Of a stretch of 64,000 nucleotides of DNA, positions 1 through 12,158 are shown one piece after another. The position numbers and the translations under genes are program-made. The stretch is from Citrobacter sp. Cu233 (GTDB lineage Bacteria > Pseudomonadota > Gammaproteobacteria > Enterobacterales > Enterobacteriaceae): NCBI RefSeq assembly GCF_030332225.1, contig NZ_JAOWIF010000031.1:650278-714277 (forward strand), in the 5' to 3' direction. Within the stretch, counting starts at the first letter, position 1. Each line of letters opens with the position of its first letter. The notes beneath the pieces were generated by a model, which saw only the letters and a list, made by a program, of their open reading frames with translations, did not search any database and was not told where the DNA came from.

Positions 1-152
1 CACTATAATTTGTTATTTAATTATTTGCAAAAGGTAAAATAATAAATTTATTTATTAAAAATGCGAATGGGAATAAAACGCATTAACGCTATTAAATTGG
101 TGATATAAATAAAAATAGAATAGATGACCAGCAGATGTGCTGGTCGGAATGA

Positions 153-488
153 TTAATAATGGAAAGTGGAAGTTTGTGGAACGGCAACACCGTGACACTG
201 CCAGGACAGCGTGATTTTGGTATTCAAACACAGAGAACCGGCATAAACGCTGCAGGTCGCAACTGGCTGACCAAATCCGACTGCACTGGCATAACCCATG
301 CGCTGACATTCTTTTGTCGCCGTTCCCTGAGCAACATAGTCGTCGGTACGTGCTGTTTGTAGCATGGCCTGGTTGTAAGTCAGACGAACCACGCCGGTAA
401 TACTGCTGGCTTCGCTGACCTGAGCCTGCTTAGCGATGGTGCATCCCGTCAGCATGAGCGGTAAGAGGGCAAGAATAAAGGTCTTCAT
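153..488 (-). CDS. yecR: YecR-like lipoprotein
   Basis: Predicted small lipoprotein of 111 residues. The start was placed at the internal Met (488) because it gives a clean lipoprotein signal, with a hydrophobic stretch MKTFILALLPLMLTGC and lipobox LTGC (Cys16). The longer reading from 569 adds a non-signal leader. The mature part matches what I remember of E. coli YecR (motifs TARTDDYVAQGTATKECQ, CSVYAGSLCLNT) and keeps several Cys residues. In E. coli yecR is a FlhDC-dependent gene of unknown function near ftnB and yecJ, and those genes are also nearby here. Its role in motility is not known. Family assignment is fairly sure. Confidence 0.8.
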   Translation of the reverse strand: MKTFILALLPLMLTGCTIAKQAQVSEASSITGVVRLTYNQAMLQTARTDDYVAQGTATKECQRMGYASAVGFGQPVATCSVYAGSLCLNTKITLSWQCHGVAVPQTSTFHY

Positions 489-757
489 GAAATCGCTCTG
501 AAAAATCGGTGATACGCTATCCTGACATACATCACGGCTAATCAATGGCCTGAATAGCCAGAAGATCACCTGCGATTAATCACAACGACACCCTGTTTAT
601 GAGTCAAATTTGAAGGCTGGCGCAAAAACCGTGAGCATCTCGATATTTTATGAAACTTAATTTCATAAAATTTGAAAGCTGATTTGCTAAATAGTAATGT
701 GACTGAAATGTCATGACTTACGGCGGGACCTCCGCGGCGCATTCAGGAGAATACACA

Positions 758-1396
758 ATGAAAATTGCATTGATGATGGAAAACAGCCAGGCAAGCAAAA
801 ACGCGATCATTCACCATGAGCTTAAGTCTGTTGCGGATGAGAAAGGTTTTCCTGTGTTCAATGTTGGGATGAGCGATGAAAATGATCACCATCTGACTTA
901 CATCCACCTGGGTATCATGGCCAGCATTCTGCTCAATTCGAAAGCGGTTGATTTCGTTATCACGGGCTGCGGTACGGGTCAGGGGGCAATGATGTCACTG
1001 AATATTCATCCTGGCGTGGTGTGCGGCTACTGTCTTGATCCTGCGGATGCGTTCCTGTTTGCGCAGATCAACAACGGTAATGCACTCTCGCTGGCCTTTG
1101 CGAAAGGGTTTGGCTGGGGGGCTGAACTGAACGTCCGGTATATGTTTGAAAAAGCGTTTACCGGTCGTAATGGTGAAGGTTATCCGCCGGAACGGAAAGA
1201 GCCGCAGGTGCGTAACGCGGGGATTTTGAACCAGGTGAAAGCGGCAGTAGTAAAAGAAAATTATCTTGATACCTTGCGGGCTATCGATCCTGAACTGGTG
1301 AAAACTGCCGTTTCAGGTCCACGTTTCCAGCAGTGTTTCTTTGAAAACTGCCAGGACAAAGCGATCGAAGCCTTTGTCCGTGACGTTATTGGCTAA
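758..1396 (+). CDS. RpiB/LacA/LacB family sugar-phosphate isomerase
   Basis: A 212-residue protein of the RpiB/LacAB fold, which interconverts aldose and ketose phosphates. The start at 758 follows AGGAGA, and the sequence MKIALMMENSQ begins the Rossmann-like first strand. The family loop ITGCGTGQGAMMSLN (about residues 82-96) carries the catalytic Cys region, and CGYCLDPADAFLFAQINNGNAL matches the second conserved block. It is longer than classic RpiB (about 150 residues) because of a C-terminal extension of about 60 residues, as in the RpiB/LacA/LacB subgroup that carries a C-terminal domain. It stands alone between yecR and a drug exporter, with no sugar transporter beside it, so its substrate cannot be read from context. 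Confidence 0.75.
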   Translation: MKIALMMENSQASKNAIIHHELKSVADEKGFPVFNVGMSDENDHHLTYIHLGIMASILLNSKAVDFVITGCGTGQGAMMSLNIHPGVVCGYCLDPADAFLFAQINNGNALSLAFAKGFGWGAELNVRYMFEKAFTGRNGEGYPPERKEPQVRNAGILNQVKAAVVKENYLDTLRAIDPELVKTAVSGPRFQQCFFENCQDKAIEAFVRDVIG

Positions 1397-1404
1397 AGCT
1401 GGTT

Positions 1405-1430
1405 AGCCCGATAGCGTGAACTATCGGGCT
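1405..1430. terminator. Hairpin between convergent genes
   Basis: A perfect 10-bp stem AGCCCGATAG / CTATCGGGCT with a six-base loop sits between the stop codons of the convergent isomerase and MFS genes. No long T run follows on either side, so it may work as a weak bidirectional terminator. Confidence 0.5.
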
Positions 1431-2851
1431 TAACGACGCTTATTTGACACTGCGCTTCCAGCATCGCGGGTAAGCCGCAGCGTATCAACCATTCCTATCA
1501 GGCAAATCATGGCGATAACGACGAATGCCAGCCGGAAACTGATGCCGGGTATCGCCTCCAGTGATAACCATTCACTCACTTGATCCCCGATACGGATCCC
1601 GATAGCCGCCAACGAAATCCCTAATCCAACCGCCAGTTGCGTCGCTGTACTAAACAGTGTATTTGCATAGCTCATCTGCGATGCAGGAACATCCGCAAAT
1701 GCCAACGTGCTGACACCGGTAAACTGAATTGAGCGAAAAACGCCGCCCAGATACAGCACCAGTAAAATTACCCATACGGGAGTTTGCGGCGTGATCAGCG
1801 CACAGGCCAATAGCGCCAGCACATTAAGCGCGCCATTTATCAACAGCAGTTTTTTAAAGCCTAACCAGCGTATTAACGGCGTAGTAGCGGGTTTAATCGT
1901 CAGGTTGCCAACAAACACGGCCAGTACCAGGGAACCGGCATGAAAAGCATTCATACCAAACCCAACCTGAAACATCAGTGGCAACAGAAAGGGTACCGCA
2001 CTGATAGAGGCACGAAACAGAGAGCCTCCGTACATCGTGACACGAAATGTAGGAACGCGCATGGCATCCAGACGAATCATCGGCCACGCGGATTGGCGAA
2101 AATGACGCAAGGCAAACAGGAACGTGGCGATTCCCAGTGCCAGAAGTCCCGCGGTTAACCAGCTCTGCGGCTGTTGGGTTCCCAGCAGTTCCATCGCATA
2201 TACCAGACTGACCATCGCGACTGATGTGGCAATAAAACCGGGAACATCGAACGGGCGTCGCTCGTCATCATGAATATCCGGGATAAAACGCAGCGCCAGC
2301 GCTATCGCCAACACCCCCAGTGGCACATTAATAAAGAAGATCCAGCGCCAGTTGGCATAACTGGTAATAAATCCGCCCAAGGGTGGGCCAATTATTGGGG
2401 CCACTAAGGCAGGCCAGGTCAGGGTGGCGATTGCGGTGATCAACTGATGTTTAGGCGTGGTACGCAGAACGGCGAGGCGGCCGACCGGCACCATGAGTGC
2501 CCCCCCGACACCCTGTAAAATGCGCATGACCACAAAGCCTTCCATGCTGGTGGCGAGTCCGCATAAGACTGAAGCGAAGGTAAAGATCGCCAGTGCCAGG
2601 GTAAACACTTTTCGGGCACCAAAACGATCGGCAATCCAGCCACTGGCAGGGATGAGAACCGCCAGCGTGATCAGATAAGCACTGATGCCGATATTCAGAT
2701 CAACGGCCTGCACGCCGAAGCTTTTTGCCATATCGGGCAGGGCCGTCGCAATCACCGTGCCATCGATGAACTCCATAAAGAAGGCCCCGGCGACCAGTAG
2801 TGCAGCCGGAGAAAGACCCCGCTTATTCTCAACCGCTAAATGTTCACTCAT
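1430..2851 (-). CDS. DHA2-type MFS drug efflux permease
   Basis: Inner-membrane proton-driven exporter of 473 residues with about 14 hydrophobic segments, as in the EmrB/QacA (DHA2) group. Visible motifs are the TM1 motif FMEFIDGTVIATALPDMA (motif D1-like), the cytoplasmic loop motif A GWIADRFGARKVF (about residues 71-83), motif B RILQGVGGALMVPVGR and motif C GPPLGG. It resembles MdtD of E. coli in general layout. I cannot name an orthologue. No membrane-fusion partner (EmrA) or regulator adjoins it, so it probably acts alone. The substrate is unknown. Confidence 0.8.
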   Translation of the reverse strand: MSEHLAVENKRGLSPAALLVAGAFFMEFIDGTVIATALPDMAKSFGVQAVDLNIGISAYLITLAVLIPASGWIADRFGARKVFTLALAIFTFASVLCGLATSMEGFVVMRILQGVGGALMVPVGRLAVLRTTPKHQLITAIATLTWPALVAPIIGPPLGGFITSYANWRWIFFINVPLGVLAIALALRFIPDIHDDERRPFDVPGFIATSVAMVSLVYAMELLGTQQPQSWLTAGLLALGIATFLFALRHFRQSAWPMIRLDAMRVPTFRVTMYGGSLFRASISAVPFLLPLMFQVGFGMNAFHAGSLVLAVFVGNLTIKPATTPLIRWLGFKKLLLINGALNVLALLACALITPQTPVWVILLVLYLGGVFRSIQFTGVSTLAFADVPASQMSYANTLFSTATQLAVGLGISLAAIGIRIGDQVSEWLSLEAIPGISFRLAFVVIAMICLIGMVDTLRLTRDAGSAVSNKRR

Positions 2852-2982
2852 GTTGTGCTTGCCATCTCAAACGAAATTAACAGGATCTGTTTTTTTATTT
2901 TCAGCGCGGCTGTACTGCTTTCGCCGCTACCGTTTCGAGCGATGAATGGGTACTATGACGACCTTTCTATAAGGAGCTCACT

Positions 2983-3234
2983 ATGTCCCAAACACTGAAT
3001 GCCGATCAGGAACTGCTCTCGGACGTTGTTGCCTGCCAGTTGGTTATCAAGCAAATCCTGGATGTTATTGATGTTATTGCCCCGGTAGAAGTTCGGGAAA
3101 AAATGTCCAGTCAACTGAAAAGCATCGATTTTTCCAGCCATCCCGCGGGCGCTGATCCCGTTACGATGCGCGCAATTCAAAAAGCGGTTGCGTTGATCGA
3201 GCTGAAATTCACCCCGCAGAATGAGTCTCACTAA
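2983..3234 (+). CDS. yecJ: YecJ family protein (DUF2766)
   Basis: An 83-residue cytoplasmic protein, mainly helical, matching E. coli YecJ of the DUF2766 family. It is preceded by AAGGAGCT at good spacing. It lies opposite ftnB, as in E. coli, which supports the call. Function is unknown. No membrane segments, Cys clusters or catalytic motifs are seen. Confidence 0.8.
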   Translation: MSQTLNADQELLSDVVACQLVIKQILDVIDVIAPVEVREKMSSQLKSIDFSSHPAGADPVTMRAIQKAVALIELKFTPQNESH

Positions 3235-3265
3235 AATAAACCGTTGTTTCAGGTTTTAGAAAGGT

Positions 3266-3299
3266 TTTTTTGCGCCTCTCAGAACGGGAGGCGCAGATT
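3266..3299. terminator. Hairpin between yecJ and ftnB
   Basis: An 8-bp stem TGCGCCTC / GAGGCGCA lies between the convergent yecJ and ftnB genes, with a T7 run on its yecJ side. Probable shared terminator; efficiency cannot be judged. Confidence 0.5.
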
Positions 3300-3314
3300 T
3301 GTCGCGACCGGATA

Positions 3315-3818
3315 TCAGTGATGTTGGTAGTTTACGACGTTGAGCAGATGCTTATCCGTTTGCACCATACACAGTCCAGCGCGTTTAGCGCTACGAACTT
3401 CATCAAGAATCGTTTGTAGCAGCACGCCATCCTGCTGCTGTTCTTTTTCCAGATCATGAAGAAAATCAACGGTTGGCGCGTCGTTCAACGCTTCTGCTTC
3501 ATCCGTCAGACGCGACAGCGTACGGGAACGCTGCTGATAATCTTCCAGTGTTTTCTGAAACAGTTCTTCAAGCGAAGTTAGCTCATCACCGGGAACATCG
3601 ATGGCCTTGACGATGGGGTTAGCCCCTGCGCTTTTCATAAAATTAAACATACGCATCATTTGCGTCACGTTTCCCTGCGCCTGAGTGCGCAGAAACGTCG
3701 CCGTGCCTGTCAGGCTGTGTTCGTGGCACCATTCACTGAGGTGAAGGTAGAGATTCGATGCGTAAAACTCAAGGTTCATTTGCGTGTTGAGTTTGTGAAC
3801 AATTCCAACTGCAGCCAT
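3315..3818 (-). CDS. ftnB: Ferritin-like protein FtnB
   Basis: A 167-residue ferritin-like four-helix protein, the same length as E. coli FtnB and alignable along its length (for example [20 protein letters not shown] and IVKAIDVPG). FtnB is an atypical bacterial ferritin: the usual ferroxidase ligands are partly replaced, and family knowledge links it to iron handling and iron-sulfur repair rather than bulk storage. The first-helix segment [16 protein letters not shown] keeps one Glu of the site. Located next to yecJ as in E. coli. The upstream AT-rich stretch should hold its promoter. Confidence 0.85.
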   Translation of the reverse strand: MAAVGIVHKLNTQMNLEFYASNLYLHLSEWCHEHSLTGTATFLRTQAQGNVTQMMRMFNFMKSAGANPIVKAIDVPGDELTSLEELFQKTLEDYQQRSRTLSRLTDEAEALNDAPTVDFLHDLEKEQQQDGVLLQTILDEVRSAKRAGLCMVQTDKHLLNVVNYQHH

Positions 3819-4364
3819 ATCAATATCCTTATTTCCAGAAAGGAGAAGTACGTCACCAACGCCAGTACAACGGGCTGCCGTTGCACTTCACATCTACGTA
3901 CGAGTAATACTGTTAGCAGAATAAATCCGTTCCGCCGGTCCTTTAGATGATCACGAATTCTATTCGCTTCCGATCGTAAATCAGCATAGCGCGTGCCTGG
4001 CATTAAGAAAATCCTTAAAACTGCCTATTTATGTTTTTTTACATATTGGCATAACAATATTCTTAGTCATGCCGTTTGTGTATATAAGTGATGTGAATGT
4101 AATTTACTGATTTATAATGTATTTATGAAAAATCATGATAATGAAATGATGTTTCATGTGTAAAAATTAAATTTCAGGTCGCGGTATTCTGTGCCGTCTG
4201 ATGATTATCACTGTTGGTTTTGATGGGAATTTCCCAGTGAAGTGATGTGTCTGGAAATTATCTGCAACCTAATTTCTTGCGCCAGATCAGTTTTAATAAA
4301 TTTAACGGAATGAATTATTCGGCATTTGTTGTTGGATATCGGTGGATAAATCGAGGAGTTGTAT
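3819..4364. other. AT-rich intergenic region upstream of ftnB
   Basis: 546 bases without a convincing gene. Possible reading frames here have no family resemblance and no good ribosome site. The left end should carry the ftnB promoter. The segment 4020-4170 is strongly AT-rich. No binding site is claimed. Confidence 0.4.
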
Positions 4365-4633
4365 ATGAAAAAGGTGGCGGTGTTGCCGGCACCCGGTTTT
4401 GAAGAGGCTGAAGCCATTGTGACTATTGATATTCTATGTCGCCTGTCGGGATGTTCTCTATGATGCAATCGTGTTGCCAGGGGGACCACAGGGTAGTTGT
4501 CGAAGATGCCAATCTTGTCAGCGGTAAAGGGCTGGGCCATATTTTTGATTTTGCGTTTACGCTTTCTGCACGTCTGTTAGAAGATGATATTCCTGTTCGC
4601 GATCGCGCTGACCATATTTATTACCCCTGGTAA
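4365..4633 (+). pseudogene. Decayed DJ-1/PfpI family gene
   Basis: Remains of a DJ-1/PfpI-type gene (protein/glyoxal deglycase-like family). It starts normally after GAGGAG with MKKVAVLPAPGFEEAEAIVT, the characteristic N-terminal strand with the conserved Glu. That frame stops at 4461. A second frame then gives LYDAIVLPGGPQG (the family's LPGG strand) and, after another jump, VVEDANLVSGKGLGHIFDFA to HIYYPW, the C-terminal helix. The nucleophile-elbow block between the LPGG strand and the C-terminus, where the catalytic Cys lies, is missing. A normal member is about 190 residues and only about 90 codons survive, so two internal deletions or more are needed. No active product is expected. Confidence 0.8.
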
Positions 4634-4951
4634 TCACTGGACTCCCGGATGTTTCGATATTCGGGAACAAGGATTCACTGGCTGATGTTATGGACTAATC
4701 TGCTATTTCTTGTTTTTCCTGCTCTGGAAACTGTGTTTTTTTATGTCATTTCCCGCTGAATTTATGTACGCAATTACTGTAATTCTGTGGTGTGATGCCG
4801 CTCTCTTATGGAGAATCAATTTCCCGCTAAAAATACTCTCAGCACTGGCATTGATCTTATCAATAAAAGGTAATGCCTTGTTTTACGTCCGGATTACAAA
4901 AAATCGTTTGATTTTACCCTACATAAAAGAACGTTAAAGCTGGAGTTAGCC
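4634..4951 (+). promoter_or_regulatory. araFGH upstream regulatory region
   Basis: A gene-free stretch before araF. It holds GTGTGATGCCGCTCTC and TATGGAGAATCAATTTC at about 4790-4823, which resemble the CRP-side and AraC half-site (TATGGA) elements found upstream of E. coli araFGH. A 75-codon frame at 4710 has no ribosome site or family look and is ignored. Regulation by AraC plus arabinose and CRP is inferred from the E. coli orthologue, not proven here. Confidence 0.45.
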
Positions 4952-5941
4952 ATGCACAAATTCACTAAAGCGCTGGCGGCCATCGGTCTGGCCGCCATTA
5001 TGTCACAATCCGCTATCGCTGAATCCATGAAGCTCGGTTTCCTGGTCAAACAACCGGAAGAGCCCTGGTTCCAGACAGAGTGGAAGTTTGCTGATAAAGC
5101 CGGTAAAGACCTTGGGTTTGAGGTGATTAAAATTGCCGTTCCAGACGGCGAGAAAACCCTGAATGCTATCGACAGCCTGGCGGCAAGCGGTGCAAAAGGA
5201 TTTGTAATTTGTACGCCGGACCCAAAACTCGGGCCTGCTATTATGGCAAAAGCGCGAGGCTATGACATGAAAGTCATCGCGGTTGACGATCAGTTCGCCA
5301 ATGCGAAAGGTAAGCCGATGGATACTGTGCCATTGGTGATGATGGCAGCAACCAAAATTGGTGAACGCCAGGGCCAGGAACTGTACAAAGAGATGCAGAA
5401 ACGTGGCTGGGATGTGAAATCTTCCGCTGTAATGGCGATTACCGCAAACGAACTGGATACCGCGCGCCGTCGTACCTCGGGTTCGATGGAAGCGCTTAAA
5501 GCTGCAGGCTTCCCGGAAAAACAGATCTACCAGGTCCCAACCAAATCTAATGATATCCCTGGCGCATTCGACGCCGCAAACTCCATGCTGGTTCAGCATC
5601 CTGAAGTTAAACACTGGCTGATTGTCGGGATGAACGACAACACCGTGCTGGGTGGTGTGCGTGCTACCGAAGGGCAGGGTTTTAAAGCAGCAAATGTGAT
5701 TGGTATCGGTATTAACGGTGTCGATGCTATTAGCGAACTGTCTAAAGGCGAAGCGACTGGATTCTACGGTTCACTGCTGCCTAGTCCGGATGTTCACGGT
5801 TATAAATCCAGCGAAATGCTCTACAACTGGGTGACTAAAGGCGCAGAGCCGCCGGCGTTTACTGAAGTTACGGATGTGGTGCTGATTACTCGCGACAACT
5901 TCAAAGAAGAACTGGCGAAAAAAGGCTTAGGCGGCAAATAA
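4952..5941 (+). CDS. araF: L-arabinose-binding periplasmic protein AraF
   Basis: Periplasmic substrate-binding subunit of the high-affinity L-arabinose ABC importer, 329 residues, almost collinear with E. coli AraF. A Sec signal peptide of about 23 residues ends in SAIA-ES. The mature part starts MKLGFLVKQPEEPWF, the first strand and sugar-contact region of this type I binding protein, and GMNDNTVLGGVRA gives a hinge/ligand segment. A good ribosome site (GGAG) precedes the ATG. First gene of araFGH; a REP element separates it from araG, typical where the binding protein is made in excess. Confidence 0.95.
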   Translation: MHKFTKALAAIGLAAIMSQSAIAESMKLGFLVKQPEEPWFQTEWKFADKAGKDLGFEVIKIAVPDGEKTLNAIDSLAASGAKGFVICTPDPKLGPAIMAKARGYDMKVIAVDDQFANAKGKPMDTVPLVMMAATKIGERQGQELYKEMQKRGWDVKSSAVMAITANELDTARRRTSGSMEALKAAGFPEKQIYQVPTKSNDIPGAFDAANSMLVQHPEVKHWLIVGMNDNTVLGGVRATEGQGFKAANVIGIGINGVDAISELSKGEATGFYGSLLPSPDVHGYKSSEMLYNWVTKGAEPPAFTEVTDVVLITRDNFKEELAKKGLGGK

Positions 5942-5954
5942 CTCAATTGCCGTA

Positions 5955-6024
5955 AAACGATCTTATCCGGCCTACAAATAACGCCCTTAGTAGGCCGGAT
6001 AAGGCTACGCCGCCATCCGGCAAC
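5955..6024. repeat. REP/BIME-type palindromic repeat
   Basis: Two head-to-head palindromic units lie between araF and araG: TTATCCGGCCTAC is mirrored by GTAGGCCGGATAA, followed by GGCTACGCCGCCATCCGGC. This is the classical enterobacterial REP unit. Such elements often protect the upstream mRNA 3' end, here araF, from decay. Confidence 0.8.
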
Positions 6025-6046
6025 AGTTTAGATCCACGGAGACGTT

Positions 6047-7561
6047 ATGCAACAGTCTACCCCGTATCTCTCATTTCGCGGCATCGGCAAAACCTTCCCT
6101 GGCGTAAAAGCGCTAACGGATATCAGTTTCGACTGCTATGCCGGTCAGGTGCATGCGCTGATGGGTGAAAATGGCGCCGGGAAATCAACATTATTAAAAA
6201 TTCTCAGCGGGAACTACGCGCCAACCACGGGATCTATAGCGATCCACGGACAGGAGGTTTCATTTGCGGACACAACCACTGCGCTGAACGCCGGTGTCGC
6301 CATTATTTACCAGGAATTGCATTTGGTGCCGGAAATGACCGTCGCCGAGAACATTTACCTAGGTCAGCTTCCGCATAAGGGTGGGATTGTGAACCGCTCG
6401 CTGTTGAACTACGAAGCGGGCCTGCAGTTAAAACATCTGGGGATGGATATCGATCCTGATACTCCGTTGAAATATCTCTCCATCGGTCAGTGGCAAATGG
6501 TGGAGATTGCTAAGGCGCTGGCGCGTAACGCCAAAATTATCGCTTTTGATGAACCCACCAGCTCTCTTTCCGCAAGGGAGATTGAAAATCTGTTTCGCGT
6601 GATTCGTGAGCTACGCAACGAGGGCCGCATCATTCTGTACGTTTCGCACCGTATGGAGGAGATTTTCGCCCTCAGCGATGCCATAACGGTGTTTAAGGAT
6701 GGTCAGTACGTCAAAACGTTTACGGATATGCAGCAGGTTGATCACGACGCACTGGTACAGGCGATGGTGGGGCGTGATCTTGGGGACATCTATGGCTGGA
6801 AAGCCAGAACTTATGGTGCTGAGCGCCTGCGTTTGCATGAGGTAAAAGCCCCAGGCGTGCGCACCCCGATCAGCTTATCGGTGCGTAGTGGCGAAATTGT
6901 CGGACTGTTTGGCCTGGTTGGTGCCGGACGTAGCGAATTAATGAAAGGTCTGTTCGGCGGAACGCGCATCACACAAGGTCAGGTGTTTATTGACGAACAA
7001 GCGATAGATATTCGCAAACCCAGTCACGCCATTGAAGCAGGCATGATGCTGTGTCCGGAGGATCGCAAAGCCGAAGGGATCATCCCGGTCCATTCGGTAC
7101 GCAACAACATCAATATTAGTGCGCGCCGTAAACATGTCATGGGGGGATGTCTGATCAACAACGGCTGGGAAGAGACCAATGCTGACCATCATATCCGCTC
7201 ACTCAACATCAAAACGCCTGGTGCAGAGCAACTGATCATGAACCTCTCTGGCGGGAATCAGCAAAAGGCCATCCTGGGGCGTTGGTTATCGGAAGAGATG
7301 AAAGTCATTTTGCTGGATGAGCCCACCCGCGGCATTGATGTTGGCGCAAAACATGAAATTTATAACGTGATTTATACCCTGGCTGCGCGCGGTGTTGCCG
7401 TGCTGTTTGCCTCCAGTGACCTGCCGGAAGTTCTTGGCGTCGCCGACCGCATTGTGGTGATGAGAGAAGGTGAGATCGCAGGTGAATTACTTCATGAACA
7501 GGCGGATGAACGCCAGGCGCTGAGCCTTGCTATGCCTAAAGTCAGCCAGGCAGTCGCCTGA
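6047..7561 (+). CDS. araG: L-arabinose ABC importer ATP-binding subunit AraG
   Basis: Double ATPase subunit (504 residues) energising arabinose uptake at the inner membrane. The N-terminal domain has Walker [10 protein letters not shown] (about residues 41-49), the signature-like segment [16 protein letters not shown] and Walker [13 protein letters not shown]. The second domain has the degenerate Walker A-like [10 protein letters not shown], signature [15 protein letters not shown] and Walker [16 protein letters not shown]. This layout is standard for sugar importers of the RbsA/MglA/AraG type. It sits between araF and araH, 11 bases before araH. Confidence 0.95.
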   Translation: MQQSTPYLSFRGIGKTFPGVKALTDISFDCYAGQVHALMGENGAGKSTLLKILSGNYAPTTGSIAIHGQEVSFADTTTALNAGVAIIYQELHLVPEMTVAENIYLGQLPHKGGIVNRSLLNYEAGLQLKHLGMDIDPDTPLKYLSIGQWQMVEIAKALARNAKIIAFDEPTSSLSAREIENLFRVIRELRNEGRIILYVSHRMEEIFALSDAITVFKDGQYVKTFTDMQQVDHDALVQAMVGRDLGDIYGWKARTYGAERLRLHEVKAPGVRTPISLSVRSGEIVGLFGLVGAGRSELMKGLFGGTRITQGQVFIDEQAIDIRKPSHAIEAGMMLCPEDRKAEGIIPVHSVRNNINISARRKHVMGGCLINNGWEETNADHHIRSLNIKTPGAEQLIMNLSGGNQQKAILGRWLSEEMKVILLDEPTRGIDVGAKHEIYNVIYTLAARGVAVLFASSDLPEVLGVADRIVVMREGEIAGELLHEQADERQALSLAMPKVSQAVA

Positions 7562-7572
7562 ATAAGGAGAAT

Positions 7573-8562
7573 ATGATGTCTTCCGTTTCTACATCGGGTT
7601 CAGGCGCTGCGAAGTCGGCGTTAAATCTTGGCCGAATTTGGGATCAGTACGGGATGCTGGTGGTATTTGCCGTGTTGTTCCTGGTTTGCGCTATTTTTGT
7701 GCCGAATTTTGCGACTTTCATCAACATGAAGGGGCTGGGGCTGGCGGTATCTATGTCGGGTATGGTTGCGTGCGGGATGTTATTTTGCCTGGCATCCGGC
7801 GATTTTGATCTCTCGGTAGCCTCCGTTATTGCCTGCGCAGGGGTGACGACTGCAGTGGTCATTAATATGACCGAAAGCCTGTGGATTGGCGTGGCGGCTG
7901 GGTTGTTGCTCGGCGTTCTGTGCGGCCTGGTGAATGGTTTCGTGATTGCGCGTTTAAAAATTAATGCGCTGATCACGACGCTCGCTACCATGCAAATTGT
8001 TCGTGGTCTGGCCTACATTATCTCCGACGGTAAAGCGGTGGGTATCGAAGACGAGCGCTTCTTTACTCTCGGTTATGCCAACTGGTTAGGGCTGCCTGCA
8101 CCGATCTGGTTAACCGTGGGCTGCTTTATTGTTTTTGGCCTGCTGTTGAATAAAACCACTTTTGGTCGCAATACGCTGGCGATTGGGGGCAATGAGGAAG
8201 CTGCACGTCTGGCTGGAGTACCGGTCGTCCGCACTAAGATTATTATCTTCATTCTTTCTGGTCTGGTATCCGCCGTTGCGGGGATTATCCTGGCATCACG
8301 TATGACCAGCGGCCAACCGATGACCTCTATTGGTTATGAGCTGATCGTGATTTCTGCCTGTGTGTTAGGCGGCGTTTCGCTCAAAGGCGGCATCGGAAAA
8401 ATCTCATATGTCGTCGCTGGGGTGTTAATTCTGGGGACGGTCGAGAACGCGATGAACCTGCTGAATATCTCTCCATTCGCACAGTATGTGGTGCGAGGTT
8501 TGATCCTGCTGGCAGCGGTGATCTTCGACCGCTACAAACAAAAAGCCAAGCGTACTGTTTGA
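7573..8562 (+). CDS. araH: L-arabinose ABC importer permease AraH
   Basis: Inner-membrane permease of 329 residues, about eight to ten hydrophobic helices, RbsC/AraH family. The family signature GGNEEAARLAGVPV (cytoplasmic loop contacting the ATPase) and the C-terminal FDRYKQKAKR are visible. Two adjacent ATG codons (7573 and 7576) follow AAGGAG; either could be the start. Last gene of the operon, ending before a strong terminator. It pairs with AraG and receives sugar from AraF. Confidence 0.93.
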   Translation: MMSSVSTSGSGAAKSALNLGRIWDQYGMLVVFAVLFLVCAIFVPNFATFINMKGLGLAVSMSGMVACGMLFCLASGDFDLSVASVIACAGVTTAVVINMTESLWIGVAAGLLLGVLCGLVNGFVIARLKINALITTLATMQIVRGLAYIISDGKAVGIEDERFFTLGYANWLGLPAPIWLTVGCFIVFGLLLNKTTFGRNTLAIGGNEEAARLAGVPVVRTKIIIFILSGLVSAVAGIILASRMTSGQPMTSIGYELIVISACVLGGVSLKGGIGKISYVVAGVLILGTVENAMNLLNISPFAQYVVRGLILLAAVIFDRYKQKAKRTV

Positions 8563-8590
8563 TGATTTAAATCCCAACTTTTTAGTCTAG

Positions 8591-10937
<2,347 letters not shown>

Positions 10938-11366
10938 TTAATCGCCCGCAAGCGGCACCAGCAACACATCAACCTGGCTTGCGCTGACAACGCTTTTCGC
11001 TGAGCAGGAGGCTCGCGAAAAGAAACTGTGGTTATGGTTGCCATAAATCACCAGATCAACCGCGTGTTTGCGGCATACATCCAGAATGTGTTCGTTCAAT
11101 GCTCCATAGGTAATAAACGTGTGCTCAATGGGGTACTGCGCTTCTTTGCTTAACTGATCGATAAAATTCTGGGTTTCTTCTTGCATGACTTCACGCAGAT
11201 CTTCCAGCATTGGGGCGGCAAACTGGTTATACAGTTCGGGATCTGAGACCAGGGTTATCAGACTAATGCGGGCGTTGACAGGGCGAGCGATTGAAACAGC
11301 CTTTGCTAACAGCTGGTGGCTTTCGGGGGTAGCGGCAACAGCGACAAGAATGTGCGCATAGCTCAT
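10938..11366 (-). CDS. uspC: Universal stress protein UspC
   Basis: A 142-residue UspA-family cytoplasmic protein, matching E. coli UspC in length and in place beside otsBA and flhDC. It begins MSYAHILVAVAATPES, the first strand of the Usp fold. The C-terminal region LVIYGNHNHSFFSR differs from the ATP-binding G-2x-G-9x-G(S/T) motif, consistent with the non-ATP-binding UspA/C/D subgroup. In E. coli it is linked to motility and osmotic stress signalling. Start ATG with GGAG upstream on the minus strand. Confidence 0.9.
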   Translation of the reverse strand: MSYAHILVAVAATPESHQLLAKAVSIARPVNARISLITLVSDPELYNQFAAPMLEDLREVMQEETQNFIDQLSKEAQYPIEHTFITYGALNEHILDVCRKHAVDLVIYGNHNHSFFSRASCSAKSVVSASQVDVLLVPLAGD

Positions 11367-12158
11367 AACTCGCTCCTTTTGTTCATGAATTATGAGAACT
11401 CATCAGTTTAATCGTATGCCACCATACTGCTACGTTTCGCAGGGTAATTGTGTGAATGTCATCATGATTATTCATTAATTATTCTTATAAATAGAATAAT
11501 CACTTCATATAAGCTGTAAATCTGTTCGGTTGATTTAAGTTAAACTGCTCGCTAATAAAAACAATCTGTTAATAAAAAACACACATCTCTTAACATTTAA
11601 ACGGTTATCACAGCCCGGTATTAATTAATCGGTCTTAATATTTAAGTTGTTGTTTGTAAAGGGGTTTTATTGAAAAGGTGTTTCATATTAAATCTGTGAT
11701 CCAGTTCGCTATTTCAGGGCGTGATATTAACGTGCGTGAACAGAGTACAATTCGCTTTTATTGCAAGATTATTCGTATGTCTGGAATTGAATGAGATAGC
11801 GATGGTTTAAAAAATAGCCAAAATAAAAGCTGGGCTGATGGATTTATGTTAAGTGTTTAGCTTGATTATGTGATCTGCGTCACATATTCTTTAAATTCGC
11901 AGCATGGCTACGTTGTATGTGTAACGGGTGGCGGGTAGAGTTGCGTCGAATTAGGAAAAATCTTAGACATTTGTAAGAAATGATGTGAGCTTGTAAGGGA
12001 CGCGGCATTCTAAGAAAGGAATGTTTAGACAACGCGGAAGCGCCATCACATTGCTATGTATTTGACCTTTTGCTTTTTTTTTACCGGGCCTTCCCGGCGA
12101 CATCACGGGGTGCGGTTCTGCCGCATGAAAATAATGTTGGTTATTATGGATGCAAATA
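11367..12158 (+). promoter_or_regulatory. flhDC control region
   Basis: About 790 bases without a gene between divergent uspC and flhD. The start of the flhDC master operon needs this long control region. It includes a CRP site (listed separately), an AT-rich proximal stretch, and a GC-rich leader hairpin CCGGGCCTTCCCGG near 12083 after a T8 run. In E. coli this region and its long 5' leader integrate CRP, H-NS, RcsB, LrhA and several small RNAs. No insertion sequence is present. Confidence 0.7.
11869..11884. promoter_or_regulatory. CRP-binding site upstream of flhDC
   Basis: TGTGA-TCTGCG-TCACA is a perfect TGTGA-N6-TCACA CRP site. Its place upstream of flhD agrees with cAMP-CRP activation of flhDC in E. 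coli. Confidence 0.8.

Noticed and set aside
4710..4937. 75-codon hydrophobic frame upstream of araF
   Set aside because: No ribosome site, no family resemblance, and it covers the presumed araF regulatory elements.
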